Source of the DNA: Promicromonospora sp049532985
Lineage (GTDB): Bacteria; Actinomycetota; Actinomycetes; Actinomycetales; Cellulomonadaceae
Direction of reading: 5' to 3'
NCBI RefSeq assembly: GCF_049532985.1
Contig: NZ_CP186693.1
Location: 2,666,001-2,730,000 of the forward strand
Length of the DNA: 64,000 nucleotides
Positions 50,122-58,254 of this stretch are shown in pieces. The position numbers and the translations under genes were made by a program. Positions within the stretch are counted from its first letter, which is position 1. Every line of letters begins with the position of its first letter. A model generated the notes under the pieces. The model had not been told where the DNA came from and ran no database searches. It was given only the letters and a program-made list of their open reading frames with translations.

Positions 50122-50876
50122 CAGGCGGGGTCGCCCTGGGTGTCCTGCGACGCCGGCGTGCCGCCCGTCAGGGGCCGGCTCTCCGGTTCGCCCGCGTCCG
50201 GCACCGCGCCACCGCCCGGCGCCGCACCGCCGGACACCGCAGCGCCAGACACCACACCACCGGACACCGCAGCGTCCGGCGCAGCACCGTCCGCCGCCGC
50301 CGCGCCGTCCGGACGCTCGTCCGTGTGCCGCCGGCCGTCCAGGCCGATCCCGCGCAGCGAGAGCAGCGCGATCAGCACCGCGGCCGTGACGACGGCGATG
50401 TCGGCCACGTTCCCCACGAAGAAGCCCGCGTAGTCGATGAAGTCCACCACGTGACCGCGCGCGAACCCGGGCTCCCGGGCCAGGCGGTCCACCAGGTTGC
50501 CGACGGCCCCGCCGAGCAGCAGCCCGAGTGCCGCGGCCCAGCCGCGCGACCCGAGGCGCCCGATCGCCCGCACGATGAACACCACGACGACCGTCACGAC
50601 GATGGTCAGGATCCAGGTGTAGCCGGAGGCGATCGACAGCGCGGCGCCGGGGTTGTAGATCAGCCGGATGCCGAGCAGGTCGCCCACCACCGGGATGGTG
50701 GGCGCGTTGGGGACCAGGGCCGACTCGGCCCACCACTTGGTGAGCTGGTCCGCGGCCAGGACGAAGGCCGCCAGCACGACGGTCCAGACCACGAGCGCGC
50801 GGCTGCCCGACGACGAGGGTGCCGTGGGCCGGGTCGCGTCGCCGGCGACGGCGGAGTGTTCAGCGGGAGTAGACAT
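50121..50876 (-). CDS. lspA: Signal peptidase II with long C-terminal tail
   Basis: The 251-residue membrane aspartyl protease removes signal peptides from lipoproteins. It has four predicted membrane helices and both catalytic aspartates, in GGAVGNLVDRL and FFVGNVADIAVV. The core ends near residue 178. A tail of about 70 residues, rich in Ala/Gly/Pro/Ser and encoded by imperfect repeats of a CACCGGACACCGCAGCG type (50220-50290), extends beyond the usual family length. A GAGACT box seven bases before the ATG suggests a possible leaderless start. The window encodes several lipoprotein substrates. Confidence 0.93.
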   Translation of the reverse strand: MSTPAEHSAVAGDATRPTAPSSSGSRALVVWTVVLAAFVLAADQLTKWWAESALVPNAPTIPVVGDLLGIRLIYNPGAALSIASGYTWILTIVVTVVVVFIVRAIGRLGSRGWAAALGLLLGGAVGNLVDRLAREPGFARGHVVDFIDYAGFFVGNVADIAVVTAAVLIALLSLRGIGLDGRRHTDERPDGAAAADGAAPDAAVSGGVVSGAAVSGGAAPGGGAVPDAGEPESRPLTGGTPASQDTQGDPA

Positions 50877-51033
50877 CCCCCAAAGTCTCCCACGCCGCAC
50901 GTCCGTCGCCGGACACGGCACGAGAGGAGTCCGGCACGGGCCGGCGGACGGCTGGCACCGCCACGAGTGGCAGACAACCGATATGCCGTCCATGACGGAA
51001 TTGACGCACCGGGAATGGCAGCCGGGAAAGCAA

Positions 51034-51069
51034 CGAGGCCCTTCCCCGGATATCCGGGAAAGGGCCTCG
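51034..51069 (-). terminator. Hairpin terminator of the small secreted protein gene
   Basis: 17-bp arms at 51034-51050 and 51053-51069 (one mismatch) are followed on the minus strand by TTGCTTTCC, a weak T-rich tail. It lies 57 bases after the stop at 51126. The rest of the gap to lspA holds no gene. Confidence 0.7.
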
Positions 51070-51125
51070 CGTGGTGCAGTACTACCGTCGCGTCACCGCA
51101 CGACGGGAGCGAATGGGCCTGTCAA

Positions 51126-51698
51126 TCAGTTGCAGGCCGCGTAGCTGGTGAGGTTACCCGTGTTGAACAGGTTCAGCGGGCCGTCCCAGTGCCACGGCGC
51201 GACGCACCAGTTGTTCAGCACGTTGACCGAACCGTCGCCACCGAGCTCCGTCTCACCGTCGTTGCAGGCCTGGTAGTCGGTCACGTTGGCGGTGCTGCCG
51301 ACGTTGCCCGGACCCTCCCAGTACCAGGGAGCGACGCACACGTCGTTCAGCGCGTTGAAGCTGCCGTCGCTCTCGATCTCGACGACGTCGCCCACCGTGG
51401 CGACCTCCTCGGGGACCATCGCACCGTCGACGCCCACCGGGGCCTCGGTGGTGCCGTAGCCCTCGAGCACGTCGAGGGCGCCGTCGACGCCGACCACGCC
51501 CAGCGGGTTCGTGGTGCCGAGCACGTCCGCCGCCTGGGCGGCCGCGTCCGTCGCGCTGCCGGTGGCGGGTGCGCTGATCAGCTCGGGCGCGTCGCCCTGC
51601 ACCATCGCGCTCGCACCCGTTGCCGCGGCGACGACCAGACCGGCCGACATGACCACGGCTGCCCCTGCACGGCAGGTTGCACGGATTCCTCGGATCAT
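51126..51698 (-). CDS. Small secreted protein with two Cys/Trp repeats
   Basis: The 190-residue protein has a signal peptide (cleavage near GASA, residue 31), an acidic Ala/Gly/Val-rich middle, and two related repeats at the C-terminus. Each repeat has the pattern N-x-L-N-x-x-C-V-A-P-W-x-W-(E/D)-G-P, then T-x-N-(V/L)-T-x-Y-x-A-C-N, about 32 residues. The paired cysteines in each repeat may form a disulfide. GAGGGGG lies before the ATG. It has its own terminator and stands alone. The short exported Cys-pair repeats recall chaplin-type surface proteins, but there is no clear homology and I cannot name the family. Confidence 0.8.
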   Translation of the reverse strand: MIRGIRATCRAGAAVVMSAGLVVAAATGASAMVQGDAPELISAPATGSATDAAAQAADVLGTTNPLGVVGVDGALDVLEGYGTTEAPVGVDGAMVPEEVATVGDVVEIESDGSFNALNDVCVAPWYWEGPGNVGSTANVTDYQACNDGETELGGDGSVNVLNNWCVAPWHWDGPLNLFNTGNLTSYAACN

Positions 51699-51740
51699 TG
51701 TGTTTCCCCCTCGAATAGCTCCGTCGGAAAAGCGATGAAA

Positions 51741-51752
51741 CACACGCGTGTG
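51741..51752. promoter_or_regulatory. 12-bp perfect palindrome upstream of the secreted protein gene
   Basis: CACACGCGTGTG lies 43 bases before the ATG, just upstream of a possible -10 TATTCG. It may be an operator. The rest of the gap to 51931 is less GC-rich and holds no gene. Confidence 0.4.
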
Positions 51753-51931
51753 ATTCACCTCGACGAGCATCCGGTGAGAAATTCACCCTGTCAATCGGAA
51801 CGTGACGGCGGGCACACAACCCGAAAAGCGACATTCCAGGACCGATTCCCACGGCAATGCACCAGGAATACCCGTAACCCAGACATCACAGCGTTGATAT
51901 CGAGTTCGGAATTCGGTGCCCGCGAGGTCCG

Positions 51932-52399
51932 TCAGGCGCCCCGGCGCTCCTCGCGAGCCTTCGCCTCGACCGACAGCGTGGCCCGGGGGAACGCCTGGAG
52001 CCGCGCCTTGCCGATCGGCAGGTCGGTGAGCTCGCACGTCGCGTAGGTGCCCTTGCGGATGCGGTCCAGGGCGTGGTTCGTCTGCGCCAGCAGGTCACGC
52101 ATGTTGTTCACCAGCGTGAGCTCCTGCTCGCGCTCCAGCGCGCTGGAGCCGTAGTCGGCCTGGTCGTCACCGGCGCCGTCGCCGGAGTTGCGCAGGAGGT
52201 CCGACAGCTCGCGGTCGGCCACGTGCAGCTCGCGCTCGAGCCGCTCCTTGTCCTCCAGGAGCAGTGCGGCCAGCTCCTCGGCCTCGCGCAAGGTCCAGGG
52301 TTCTTCACCGTCGCGGACGGGAAACTTCTTCACGTCGCGCGCCAGGTTCGGGAACTCCTGCTTGATCGCCGCTCGCGTCGCAGTCGAGATCTTGGTCAT
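51932..52399 (-). CDS. TraR/DksA-family protein with degenerate zinc finger
   Basis: The 155-residue protein has a long N-terminal coiled coil (about 40-110, EEPWTLREAEELAALLLEDK and on) and a C-terminal segment YATCELTDLPIGKARLQAFP aligned with the DksA/TraR zinc finger. Of the four expected cysteines only the first remains; the others read T, S and E-type residues. It may still bind RNA polymerase through its secondary channel. AAGGGGAA lies before the ATG. Confidence 0.85.
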   Translation of the reverse strand: MTKISTATRAAIKQEFPNLARDVKKFPVRDGEEPWTLREAEELAALLLEDKERLERELHVADRELSDLLRNSGDGAGDDQADYGSSALEREQELTLVNNMRDLLAQTNHALDRIRKGTYATCELTDLPIGKARLQAFPRATLSVEAKAREERRGA

Positions 52400-52570
52400 G
52401 GGTTCCCCTTCGCGGTCGCCCCCGGTGGTCAAGTCCACGAAGCGTAAGCACAAGCGGCCGGACGCACAACGGGGCACGCCGATGTGGCGTGCCCCCATCA
52501 TGGGTGTGTCCGGCGTGTCGCGCGCGGCGACCGGACGGCGAGGTGGGGACGCCGGCCGCCGCGCGCGCCG

Positions 52571-53212
52571 TCAGATGCCCTGAGCCATCTCGGCCGGGCG
52601 GCCCGACTGCTGGTTGTTGCGCGGCGGCAGGGCCGAACCACGGGCGTCGAGATCGCCGAGCAGGTTCTGCAGGAAGCTCTTCAGACGCGTGCGGTAGTCC
52701 CGCTCGAACAGACGCAGCTCGTCGATCTTGCGCTCCAGCAGCGAGCGCTCCTGCTCGAGCTGGGAGAGCGTGCGGTGCGAGGTCTCCTCGGCGTCGCGCA
52801 CGATGCGGGCGCCCTCGGTCTTCGCCTCGGAGATGAGCCGGTCGCCCTCCTCCTGGCCGGAGCGCACGTAGTCGTCGTGCAGCTTCTGCGCGAGCTGGAG
52901 CATGCCCGTGGCGGACTCCGGCTCGGGGCCACCCGGCTTGCCACCGGCGGGGCCGGGCTGCATCACGGGAGCGGCAACGGGCGCAGCCTGCGCACGGGCC
53001 GGCGCGGCGGCCTCGTTGCGCGACAGCTCCGCGATGCGGCGCTCGGCGGCGGCGACCTTCTGCCGGAGGCCCTCGTTCTCCTCCTGGACGTTGGTCAGGG
53101 TCCGCACGACCTCGTCCAGGAAGTCGTCGACCTCCTCGACGTCGTAGCCCTCGCGGAACTTCGTCGCCGAGAACTTCTTGTTGAGGATGTCCTCTGCAGT
53201 CAGCAGTGCCAT
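52571..53212 (-). CDS. divIVA: Cell-division/polar-growth protein DivIVA (Wag31)
   Basis: The 213-residue coiled-coil protein marks the cell poles and septum and recruits the elongation machinery in actinobacteria. The N-terminal lipid-binding domain starts MALLTAEDILNKKFSATKFR, followed by EGYDVEEVDDFLDEVV. A proline/alanine-rich linker at about 75-105 separates it from the long C-terminal coiled coil. GAGGTGA lies before the ATG. In the 276-base gap upstream two TACCGT sequences are possible -10 boxes; no gene was seen there. Confidence 0.96.
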   Translation of the reverse strand: MALLTAEDILNKKFSATKFREGYDVEEVDDFLDEVVRTLTNVQEENEGLRQKVAAAERRIAELSRNEAAAPARAQAAPVAAPVMQPGPAGGKPGGPEPESATGMLQLAQKLHDDYVRSGQEEGDRLISEAKTEGARIVRDAEETSHRTLSQLEQERSLLERKIDELRLFERDYRTRLKSFLQNLLGDLDARGSALPPRNNQQSGRPAEMAQGI

Positions 53213-53488
53213 CGTGTCACCTCGAAAGTTAGAACGTAGGAACGCAGGACTCGGACGTCGGCGCTGCCCAGCCGCGCGCCCTCCGCCGCAACCCACGGTA
53301 GCGGACGGTAGGGGCGCCGCACACCGGGAGCACCCCCAGGCACGATTTCCTCACAGAGTGTGCCGCCTCACCCCAGGCCAGATCCATGCATCGGTCAATG
53401 TTCTCGCGGCCTGCCCCGCACACGCGTGAACCGGCCCGCCGGGAACCGGCACATCTCCACCACTTTTCCGGCGGTGTCGTAGCAGGCG

Positions 53489-53785
53489 TCAGACCATTCT
53501 GGCCCATGACCCGACCAGCGACGAGAGCAGCGACGCGCCGAAGAACAGGACGATGAAGGCCAGGTCGAGCTGCACCTGCCCCAGCCGGAGCGGCGGGATC
53601 AGCCGCCGCAGGAACCGCAGCGGCGGGTCGGTCACCGTGTAGACCGCCTCCGCGACCACGAGCAGAACACCACGCGGCCGCCAGTCCCGGGCAAAGAACT
53701 GGACCCAGTCGAAGATGAGCCGGCCGATGAGGAACAGGATGAACAGCCACAGCAGGAAACCGATGAACTGCAGGATCAGAGTCAC
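53489..53785 (-). CDS. YggT family membrane protein
   Basis: The 98-residue protein has two hydrophobic segments (about 3-23 and 72-92) and the family motif TDPPLRFLRRLIPPLRLG between them. YggT proteins sit in division clusters between sepF and divIVA; their role is unclear. A TAGGTT box is followed by seven bases and GTG 53785, so this leaderless start is preferred over GTG 53794, which overlaps the box. Confidence 0.9.
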   Translation of the reverse strand: MTLILQFIGFLLWLFILFLIGRLIFDWVQFFARDWRPRGVLLVVAEAVYTVTDPPLRFLRRLIPPLRLGQVQLDLAFIVLFFGASLLSSLVGSWARMV

Positions 53786-53792
53786 AAGGCAC

Positions 53793-53798
53793 AACCTA
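53793..53798 (-). promoter_or_regulatory. -10 box of yggT, leaderless
   Basis: TAGGTT on the minus strand followed by seven bases and GTG 53785. It decides the start of the gene. Confidence 0.5.
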
Positions 53799-53911
53799 AC
53801 GTGTCCGGACCCCGGATCACATGAGCCATCACGAACGAGGTCCGGACAGACGTGAGCGGAGGGCGTCCGCCGCAGCGACCGCCCTCCGCCCAGGTCTCGT
53901 GGTGACGGGGA

Positions 53912-54382
53912 TCAGCTCTGGTTGTAGAACCCGCCGCGCCCGTTCGGCTTGTCCGGCGCCACCTGCTCCTCGGCCGCGATCTCCACGTGCTCGGGCGAGA
54001 GCAGGAAGACCTTGTTGGTCACCCGCTCGATCGAGCCGTGCAGACCGAAGATGAGCCCGGCGGAGAAGTCGACCAGGCGCTTCGCGTCGGCGTCGTCCAT
54101 GTCGGAGAGGTTCATGATGACGGGAGTCCCGGCGCGGAAGGCCTCGCCGATGCTCCGTGCGTCGTTGTACGACCGGGGGTGCACCGTCGTGATGCGGCGC
54201 AGCTCGGAGGAGGACAGGGCCTCACGCGGCACACCGTCGCGGTGCAGCGGTGTGACCTGTGCGTGCCGGTGGTCCTCCACGTTCTCCTCCAGGCCCTCGT
54301 CGTACTCGTCGAGGTACTCCGGCTCGCCCTGATCGTCGGCGAGGCCCAGATACAGCATGGTCTTGCGAAGCGCTCCGGCCAT
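53912..54382 (-). CDS. sepF: Cell-division protein SepF
   Basis: The 156-residue protein anchors FtsZ to the membrane in organisms without FtsA. It has an amphipathic N-terminal helix (ALRKTMLYLGL), an acidic linker and the SepF core with VHPRSYNDARSIGEAFRAGT, VIMNLSDMDDADAKRLVDF and GSIERVTNKVFLLSP. GAGAAAGAG lies before the ATG. No ftsA gene is present in the cluster, as expected for actinobacteria. Confidence 0.95.
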   Translation of the reverse strand: MAGALRKTMLYLGLADDQGEPEYLDEYDEGLEENVEDHRHAQVTPLHRDGVPREALSSSELRRITTVHPRSYNDARSIGEAFRAGTPVIMNLSDMDDADAKRLVDFSAGLIFGLHGSIERVTNKVFLLSPEHVEIAAEEQVAPDKPNGRGGFYNQS

Positions 54383-54530
54383 CGCTCTTTCTCCGTTCGT
54401 CGCCTGCTGTGCGTCCTTCTGTCGGTCCAGCTGGCCCGTCCAACAGGTCCGGCCTTGACCCCTCGTCGGGGTTGCCTTGACAAAAGTAGCCCGGCGCAAT
54501 CCGACCCGGAAGTGCGACACGCCGTGCCAC

Positions 54531-54553
54531 GAACAACTTTGCCAAAGTTGTTC
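54531..54553. repeat. AT-rich 23-bp palindrome between sepF and pgeF
   Basis: GAACAACTTTG (54531-54541) and CAAAGTTGTTC (54543-54553) are exact complements around one base. The low GC content is striking for this genome. It could be an operator about 150 bases upstream of sepF or a terminator for pgeF. The surrounding gap (54383-54648) has no gene. Confidence 0.5.
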
Positions 54554-54648
54554 AGCGATTGCGCGCTAAAAACGACATCAGTGTGATTTCGCAGGTCAGG
54601 AGCGTGCCGTCGGCGTGTCGCGGGGTGCCGGAAGCGGCGGGAAGGCCG

Positions 54649-55440
54649 TCAAATGAGCGCGATGATGCCAGCCTGGCGGCCTGTTGTGGTAGCGGTCGCG
54701 GACGCTCTCCGGTGCGAGAACAGGGCCTGGTCCTCCAGCGTGCAGCGGGGCACCTGTGTGGCCACGACGCCCCGCGCCGCGAGCTGCGCGACCACCCCGG
54801 CGGGCAGGTCCAGACCAGGCGTGCCGGCGCTCGTCGTGGCGAACGTCGCCGGGACCGCCGCCGCCACCTCGTCGCGCATCGCCTCGGGCACCTCGTAGCA
54901 CCGCCCGCACACCGCCGGCCCGACGGCGGCGCGCACGCGCGCGGGGTCGGCGCCGCGCGCGACGAGCGCGTCGAGGGCCCGGTGCACCACTCCGGCCAGC
55001 ACGCCCTGGCGCCCCGCGTGCGCCACCCCGACCACCCGCGCCTCCGGGTCCGCCAGCAGCACGGGCACGCAGTCCGCGACCAGGACGCCGAGCCCCAGCC
55101 CGGGTTCGGCGGTGACCAGGGCGTCGCCCTCCCCCGCCGTCGACGGCGGGACGGGCGCCGCCCACTGCTCGCGCTCGGCGGCACCGAGCGCGAGCACCAC
55201 GTCGCCGTGCACCTGCGTCGCGAACGCCACCGGCGCGCCGAGCCGCGCGGCGACCCGCGACCGGTTGGCAGCGACCCGCGCGGCGTCGTCGGACACGTTC
55301 AGGCCCAGGTTGAGGCCGCCGCCGTCCGACGTCGACCACGGGGACGGCGACACGCCGCCCGCCCCCGACGTGAAGAAGGCGTGCACCCCGTCGCCGAGGT
55401 CGACGGGGTGCACGCCTTCGAGGGTCCGGGTGTCGCTCAC
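54649..55440 (-). CDS. pgeF: YfiH/PgeF-family multicopper-type purine nucleoside phosphorylase or editing factor
   Basis: The 263-residue protein has the metal-binding histidine and cysteines of the family: ATQVHGD, LVADCVPVLL, GVAHAGRQGVLAGVV and GPAVCGRCYEVP. Members act as peptidoglycan editing factors and as zinc-dependent adenosine/purine phosphorylases. A TACGCT box with seven bases before GTG 55440 suggests a leaderless start. Position after ftsZ fits the peptidoglycan role. Confidence 0.9.
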   Translation of the reverse strand: MSDTRTLEGVHPVDLGDGVHAFFTSGAGGVSPSPWSTSDGGGLNLGLNVSDDAARVAANRSRVAARLGAPVAFATQVHGDVVLALGAAEREQWAAPVPPSTAGEGDALVTAEPGLGLGVLVADCVPVLLADPEARVVGVAHAGRQGVLAGVVHRALDALVARGADPARVRAAVGPAVCGRCYEVPEAMRDEVAAAVPATFATTSAGTPGLDLPAGVVAQLAARGVVATQVPRCTLEDQALFSHRRASATATTTGRQAGIIALI

Positions 55441-55476
55441 GGGTGCGAGCGTACCGGGCCGATCACCTGAGGCCGG

Positions 55477-56808
55477 TCACTTGAGGAAGTCGGGGACGTC
55501 CAGGTCCTCGGGCGTCCGGCGCGGGTTCTCGTCGTACAGCGGCGGCACCTCCACGCGGTCGCCCTGCTCGCGCCCGACCTCCTGACGGTTGAACGAGCCC
55601 TGCACCACGACGGCCGGCTCGTCCAGCGTGCGCGGCACGTCGTCCGTCCCCTCGTCGTCGATCACGCGCGGCAGCGTCGAGACGGGCGACGGCTGGTGGG
55701 TGGGCGGGACCGACGGCGGCATGCCGTTGACGCCCGGCTGCTCGGGGGCACGGCGGGCCGCGTCCGACACGTCGGGCAGCGGCACCGGCGCGGTGGCCGG
55801 GCTGCGCGTGCCCGCACCCGTCACCTGGCCGAGCGCACGGCTGTCCTTGCGCTCCTTGGGCAGGCCGCCGTCGAAGCCCGCGGCGATGACGGTGACCCGC
55901 ACCTCGTCGCCCAGGGCGTCGTCGATGACCGTACCGAAGATGATGTTCGCCTCCGGGTGCGCGGCCTCCTGCACCAGGCGCGCGGCCTCGTGCACCTCGA
56001 ACAGGCCGAGGTCGCTGCCGCCCTGGATCGAGAGCAGCACGCCGTGGGCGCCGTCGATCGACGCCTCCAGGAGCGGCGAGGAGATCGCCAGCTCGGCGGC
56101 CTGCACCGCGCGGTCCTCGCCGCGGGCCGAGCCGATGCCCATGAGCGCGGAGCCCGCGCCCTGCATGACCGACTTCACGTCCGCGAAGTCCAGGTTGATC
56201 AGGCCGGGCGTGGTGATGAGGTCGGTGATGCCCTGCACACCGGAGTGCAGCACCTGGTCCGCCGAGTGGAAGGCCGCGATCGCGGACACGTTCCGGTCCG
56301 ACATCGACAGGAGCCGGTCGTTCGGGATCACGATCAGCGTGTCGACCTCGTCGCGGAGGTTCTCGATGCCGCTCTCGGCCTGCACCGCGCGGCGCCGGCC
56401 CTCGAACGTGAACGGGCGGGTGACCACCCCGACGGTCAGCGCGCCGAGCGAGCGCGCGATCCGCGCCACGACCGGGGCGCCGCCCGTACCGGTGCCACCG
56501 CCCTCGCCCGCGGTGACGAAGACCATGTCGGCGCCGCGCAGGACGTCCTCGATCTCCTCGGCGTGGTCCTCGGCTGCCTTCTTGCCGACCTCGGGGTCCG
56601 CGCCGGCGCCGAGGCCGCGCGTGAGCTCCCGGCCGACGTCGAGCTTGACGTCGGCGTCGGACATCAGGAGGGCCTGTGCGTCGGTGTTGATCGCGATGAA
56701 CTCGACGCCCTTGAGGCCGACCTCGATCATGCGGTTGACGGCGTTCACACCACCGCCGCCGATGCCGACCACCTTGATCACTGCCAGGTAGTTCTGCGGA
56801 GTTGCCAC
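55477..56808 (-). CDS. ftsZ: Cell-division GTPase FtsZ
   Basis: The 443-residue tubulin homologue forms the division ring. It shows VVGIGGGGVNAVNRMIE at the start, the tubulin signature AGEGGGTGTGGAPVVA, the synergy loop NLDFADVKSVM, a long variable linker, and the conserved terminal peptide DLDVPDFLK, which binds SepF and FtsW. AAAGG lies 8 bases before the GTG start. The 324-base upstream gap probably carries its own promoter and an unusual 10-bp repeat. Confidence 0.97.
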   Translation of the reverse strand: MATPQNYLAVIKVVGIGGGGVNAVNRMIEVGLKGVEFIAINTDAQALLMSDADVKLDVGRELTRGLGAGADPEVGKKAAEDHAEEIEDVLRGADMVFVTAGEGGGTGTGGAPVVARIARSLGALTVGVVTRPFTFEGRRRAVQAESGIENLRDEVDTLIVIPNDRLLSMSDRNVSAIAAFHSADQVLHSGVQGITDLITTPGLINLDFADVKSVMQGAGSALMGIGSARGEDRAVQAAELAISSPLLEASIDGAHGVLLSIQGGSDLGLFEVHEAARLVQEAAHPEANIIFGTVIDDALGDEVRVTVIAAGFDGGLPKERKDSRALGQVTGAGTRSPATAPVPLPDVSDAARRAPEQPGVNGMPPSVPPTHQPSPVSTLPRVIDDEGTDDVPRTLDEPAVVVQGSFNRQEVGREQGDRVEVPPLYDENPRRTPEDLDVPDFLK

Positions 56809-57040
56809 GTCGTCGCCTTTCGATTCGGGTCCCGAGTCCCGACTCTCGTCCCTCCCAAAGTCTCAGGTTGAGGTAGAGGGTTAGAGTTATGTCAGGTTGC
56901 TGCTGAGTTCGACGGTAGGTGTGCCGTCGAGGTGTGTCGAAGACATCGTCGCGCGTGTCGCGCACCGATGCACGCAGCAAATCACATGCGTGTCATTTCT
57001 GCTGCCGGCGACGCGGCCCGCGACGGCACCGCTCCGACCT

Positions 57041-57120
57041 GCGACGATCTGGATCGGACGGGATCGGACGGGATCAGAACGCGATCTGTCGGGATCGGTC
57101 GGGATCTGTCGCGATCAGTC
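57041..57120. repeat. Ten-base phased GATC repeat between ftsQ and ftsZ
   Basis: GATC occurs eight times: at 57046, 57052, 57062, 57072, 57083, 57093, 57103 and 57113, the last seven spaced 10, 10, 11, 10, 10 and 10 bases. The decamers resemble GGGATCGGTC. The array starts 12 bases after the ftsQ stop. The rest of the 56809-57132 gap holds no gene; an AT-richer patch at 56860-56895 may contain the ftsZ promoter. Confidence 0.8.
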
Positions 57121-57132
57121 GGGCGCCCGCGG

Positions 57133-58254
57133 TCAGTTCGTGACCGGCAGCGCCGGGGACGACACGTCGATCGTGGTCGCCGACGGCTCGGCGCGCAGCA
57201 GCGCCTGCGCCACCCGTATCTTGAGCTCGACCTGGTCGCCGCTCCCCCACCGGATCACCCGGCCGTCGGACAGCGTGGTCCGCACGTCGTCCTGCGTCGC
57301 GGCGCTCACCGTGCTGATGTCCGCGGCCAGCTTCGGCGGCAGGGCACCGAGGACCGCCAGGGCGGCGTCCATGGCCCGGTGGCCGGCCTCGCCGTCCGAC
57401 AGGGAGACGGCGATGGACGGCAGCCCGTCCGGGACCTCCTTCACCGTCGCCACCTGCACGCCCTCGGCGTCCATCAGGGCGTGGAGGCCACCCTGCTGGG
57501 GCACGGCCGCCACCGGCTCGCGGGACGTGAGGGTCACCGCCAGCCCGTCCGGCCAGACCCGCTCGATCTGCACGTTCTTGACGGCGTTCATCGCGAGGAT
57601 CTCCTCGCGCAGGCCCACCGTGTCGATCCGCGGCAGCGGTACGCCCGCCCGCCCGGTCACGGCGTCGCGCACCTGCCCGACGTCGATCGTGGTGCCCTGG
57701 CCCGTCACCCGCACCTGCTCCGGGTCGAGGGCGAGCAGCGGCGAGAAGAAGGCGGCCCACACCAGCCCGGCCAGCGCCGCGACCGACGCGATGCTCCACC
57801 CGAGCCTGCGCAGGAACCGGTGCCGGGCCATCGCCGTGCGTTCGGCGAGCCGGTCGGCGAGCCGGTCGGAGACCACGTCGTCCCGCCCGCCCGGGAAGGC
57901 GGCGGGCCGGACCGCGCCGTCCGCCGGCTCCGCGGGCAGGTCGTTCCCGGGCCGGCCCGGGAACCGGAGGGTGCCGGCCTCACCACGTCGCGACCCGGCG
58001 GCGCGCCCGGGTGCCTCCTGCACCGGGAGCTCCGGGGACGGGCGGCGCTCGTCCGCCCGCCCCCTGCCGGTCCGGCGCGGCTCGGGACCGCGCTCCGCCG
58101 GGTGCTCCTCGTCCGTGCCCCGTTCCGCGGGACCCGCGCCTGCCGGGCCCCGGGCCGCCGCGACCCGGGCCGCCGGGCCCTGTGCTGCTGAGGCCTCGGC
58201 TCCCGGGCGCGGCCGTGCCGTGCCCGACGCGCGAGGGCGCGCGGGCGGTCGCAT
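57133..58254 (-). CDS. ftsQ: Cell-division protein FtsQ/DivIB
   Basis: The 373-residue bitopic protein has a long basic and proline-rich cytoplasmic tail (about 140 residues), one membrane helix (about 152-171) and an extracellular POTRA domain beginning LDPEQVRVTGQGTTIDVGQV, followed by the FtsQ beta domain. It links FtsB/FtsL to the septal synthase. The ATG shares one base with the murC stop. Confidence 0.92.
   Translation of the reverse strand: MRPPARPRASGTARPRPGAEASAAQGPAARVAAARGPAGAGPAERGTDEEHPAERGPEPRRTGRGRADERRPSPELPVQEAPGRAAGSRRGEAGTLRFPGRPGNDLPAEPADGAVRPAAFPGGRDDVVSDRLADRLAERTAMARHRFLRRLGWSIASVAALAGLVWAAFFSPLLALDPEQVRVTGQGTTIDVGQVRDAVTGRAGVPLPRIDTVGLREEILAMNAVKNVQIERVWPDGLAVTLTSREPVAAVPQQGGLHALMDAEGVQVATVKEVPDGLPSIAVSLSDGEAGHRAMDAALAVLGALPPKLAADISTVSAATQDDVRTTLSDGRVIRWGSGDQVELKIRVAQALLRAEPSATTIDVSSPALPVTN

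Noticed and set aside
45670..50433. 1587-codon plus-strand frame opposite dnaE and the pseudouridine synthase gene
   Set aside because: Its product is a His/Arg/Leu/Val-rich antisense artefact, while the minus strand encodes complete DnaE and RluD-type proteins.
54531..54553. Palindrome as a LexA (SOS) box
   Set aside because: Actinobacterial LexA sites have GAAC and GTTC four bases apart; here 15 bases separate them.
57041..57120. GATC array as Dam-controlled sites or a SeqA-like region
   Set aside because: Actinobacteria generally lack Dam/SeqA control, and nothing else at the locus supports it.
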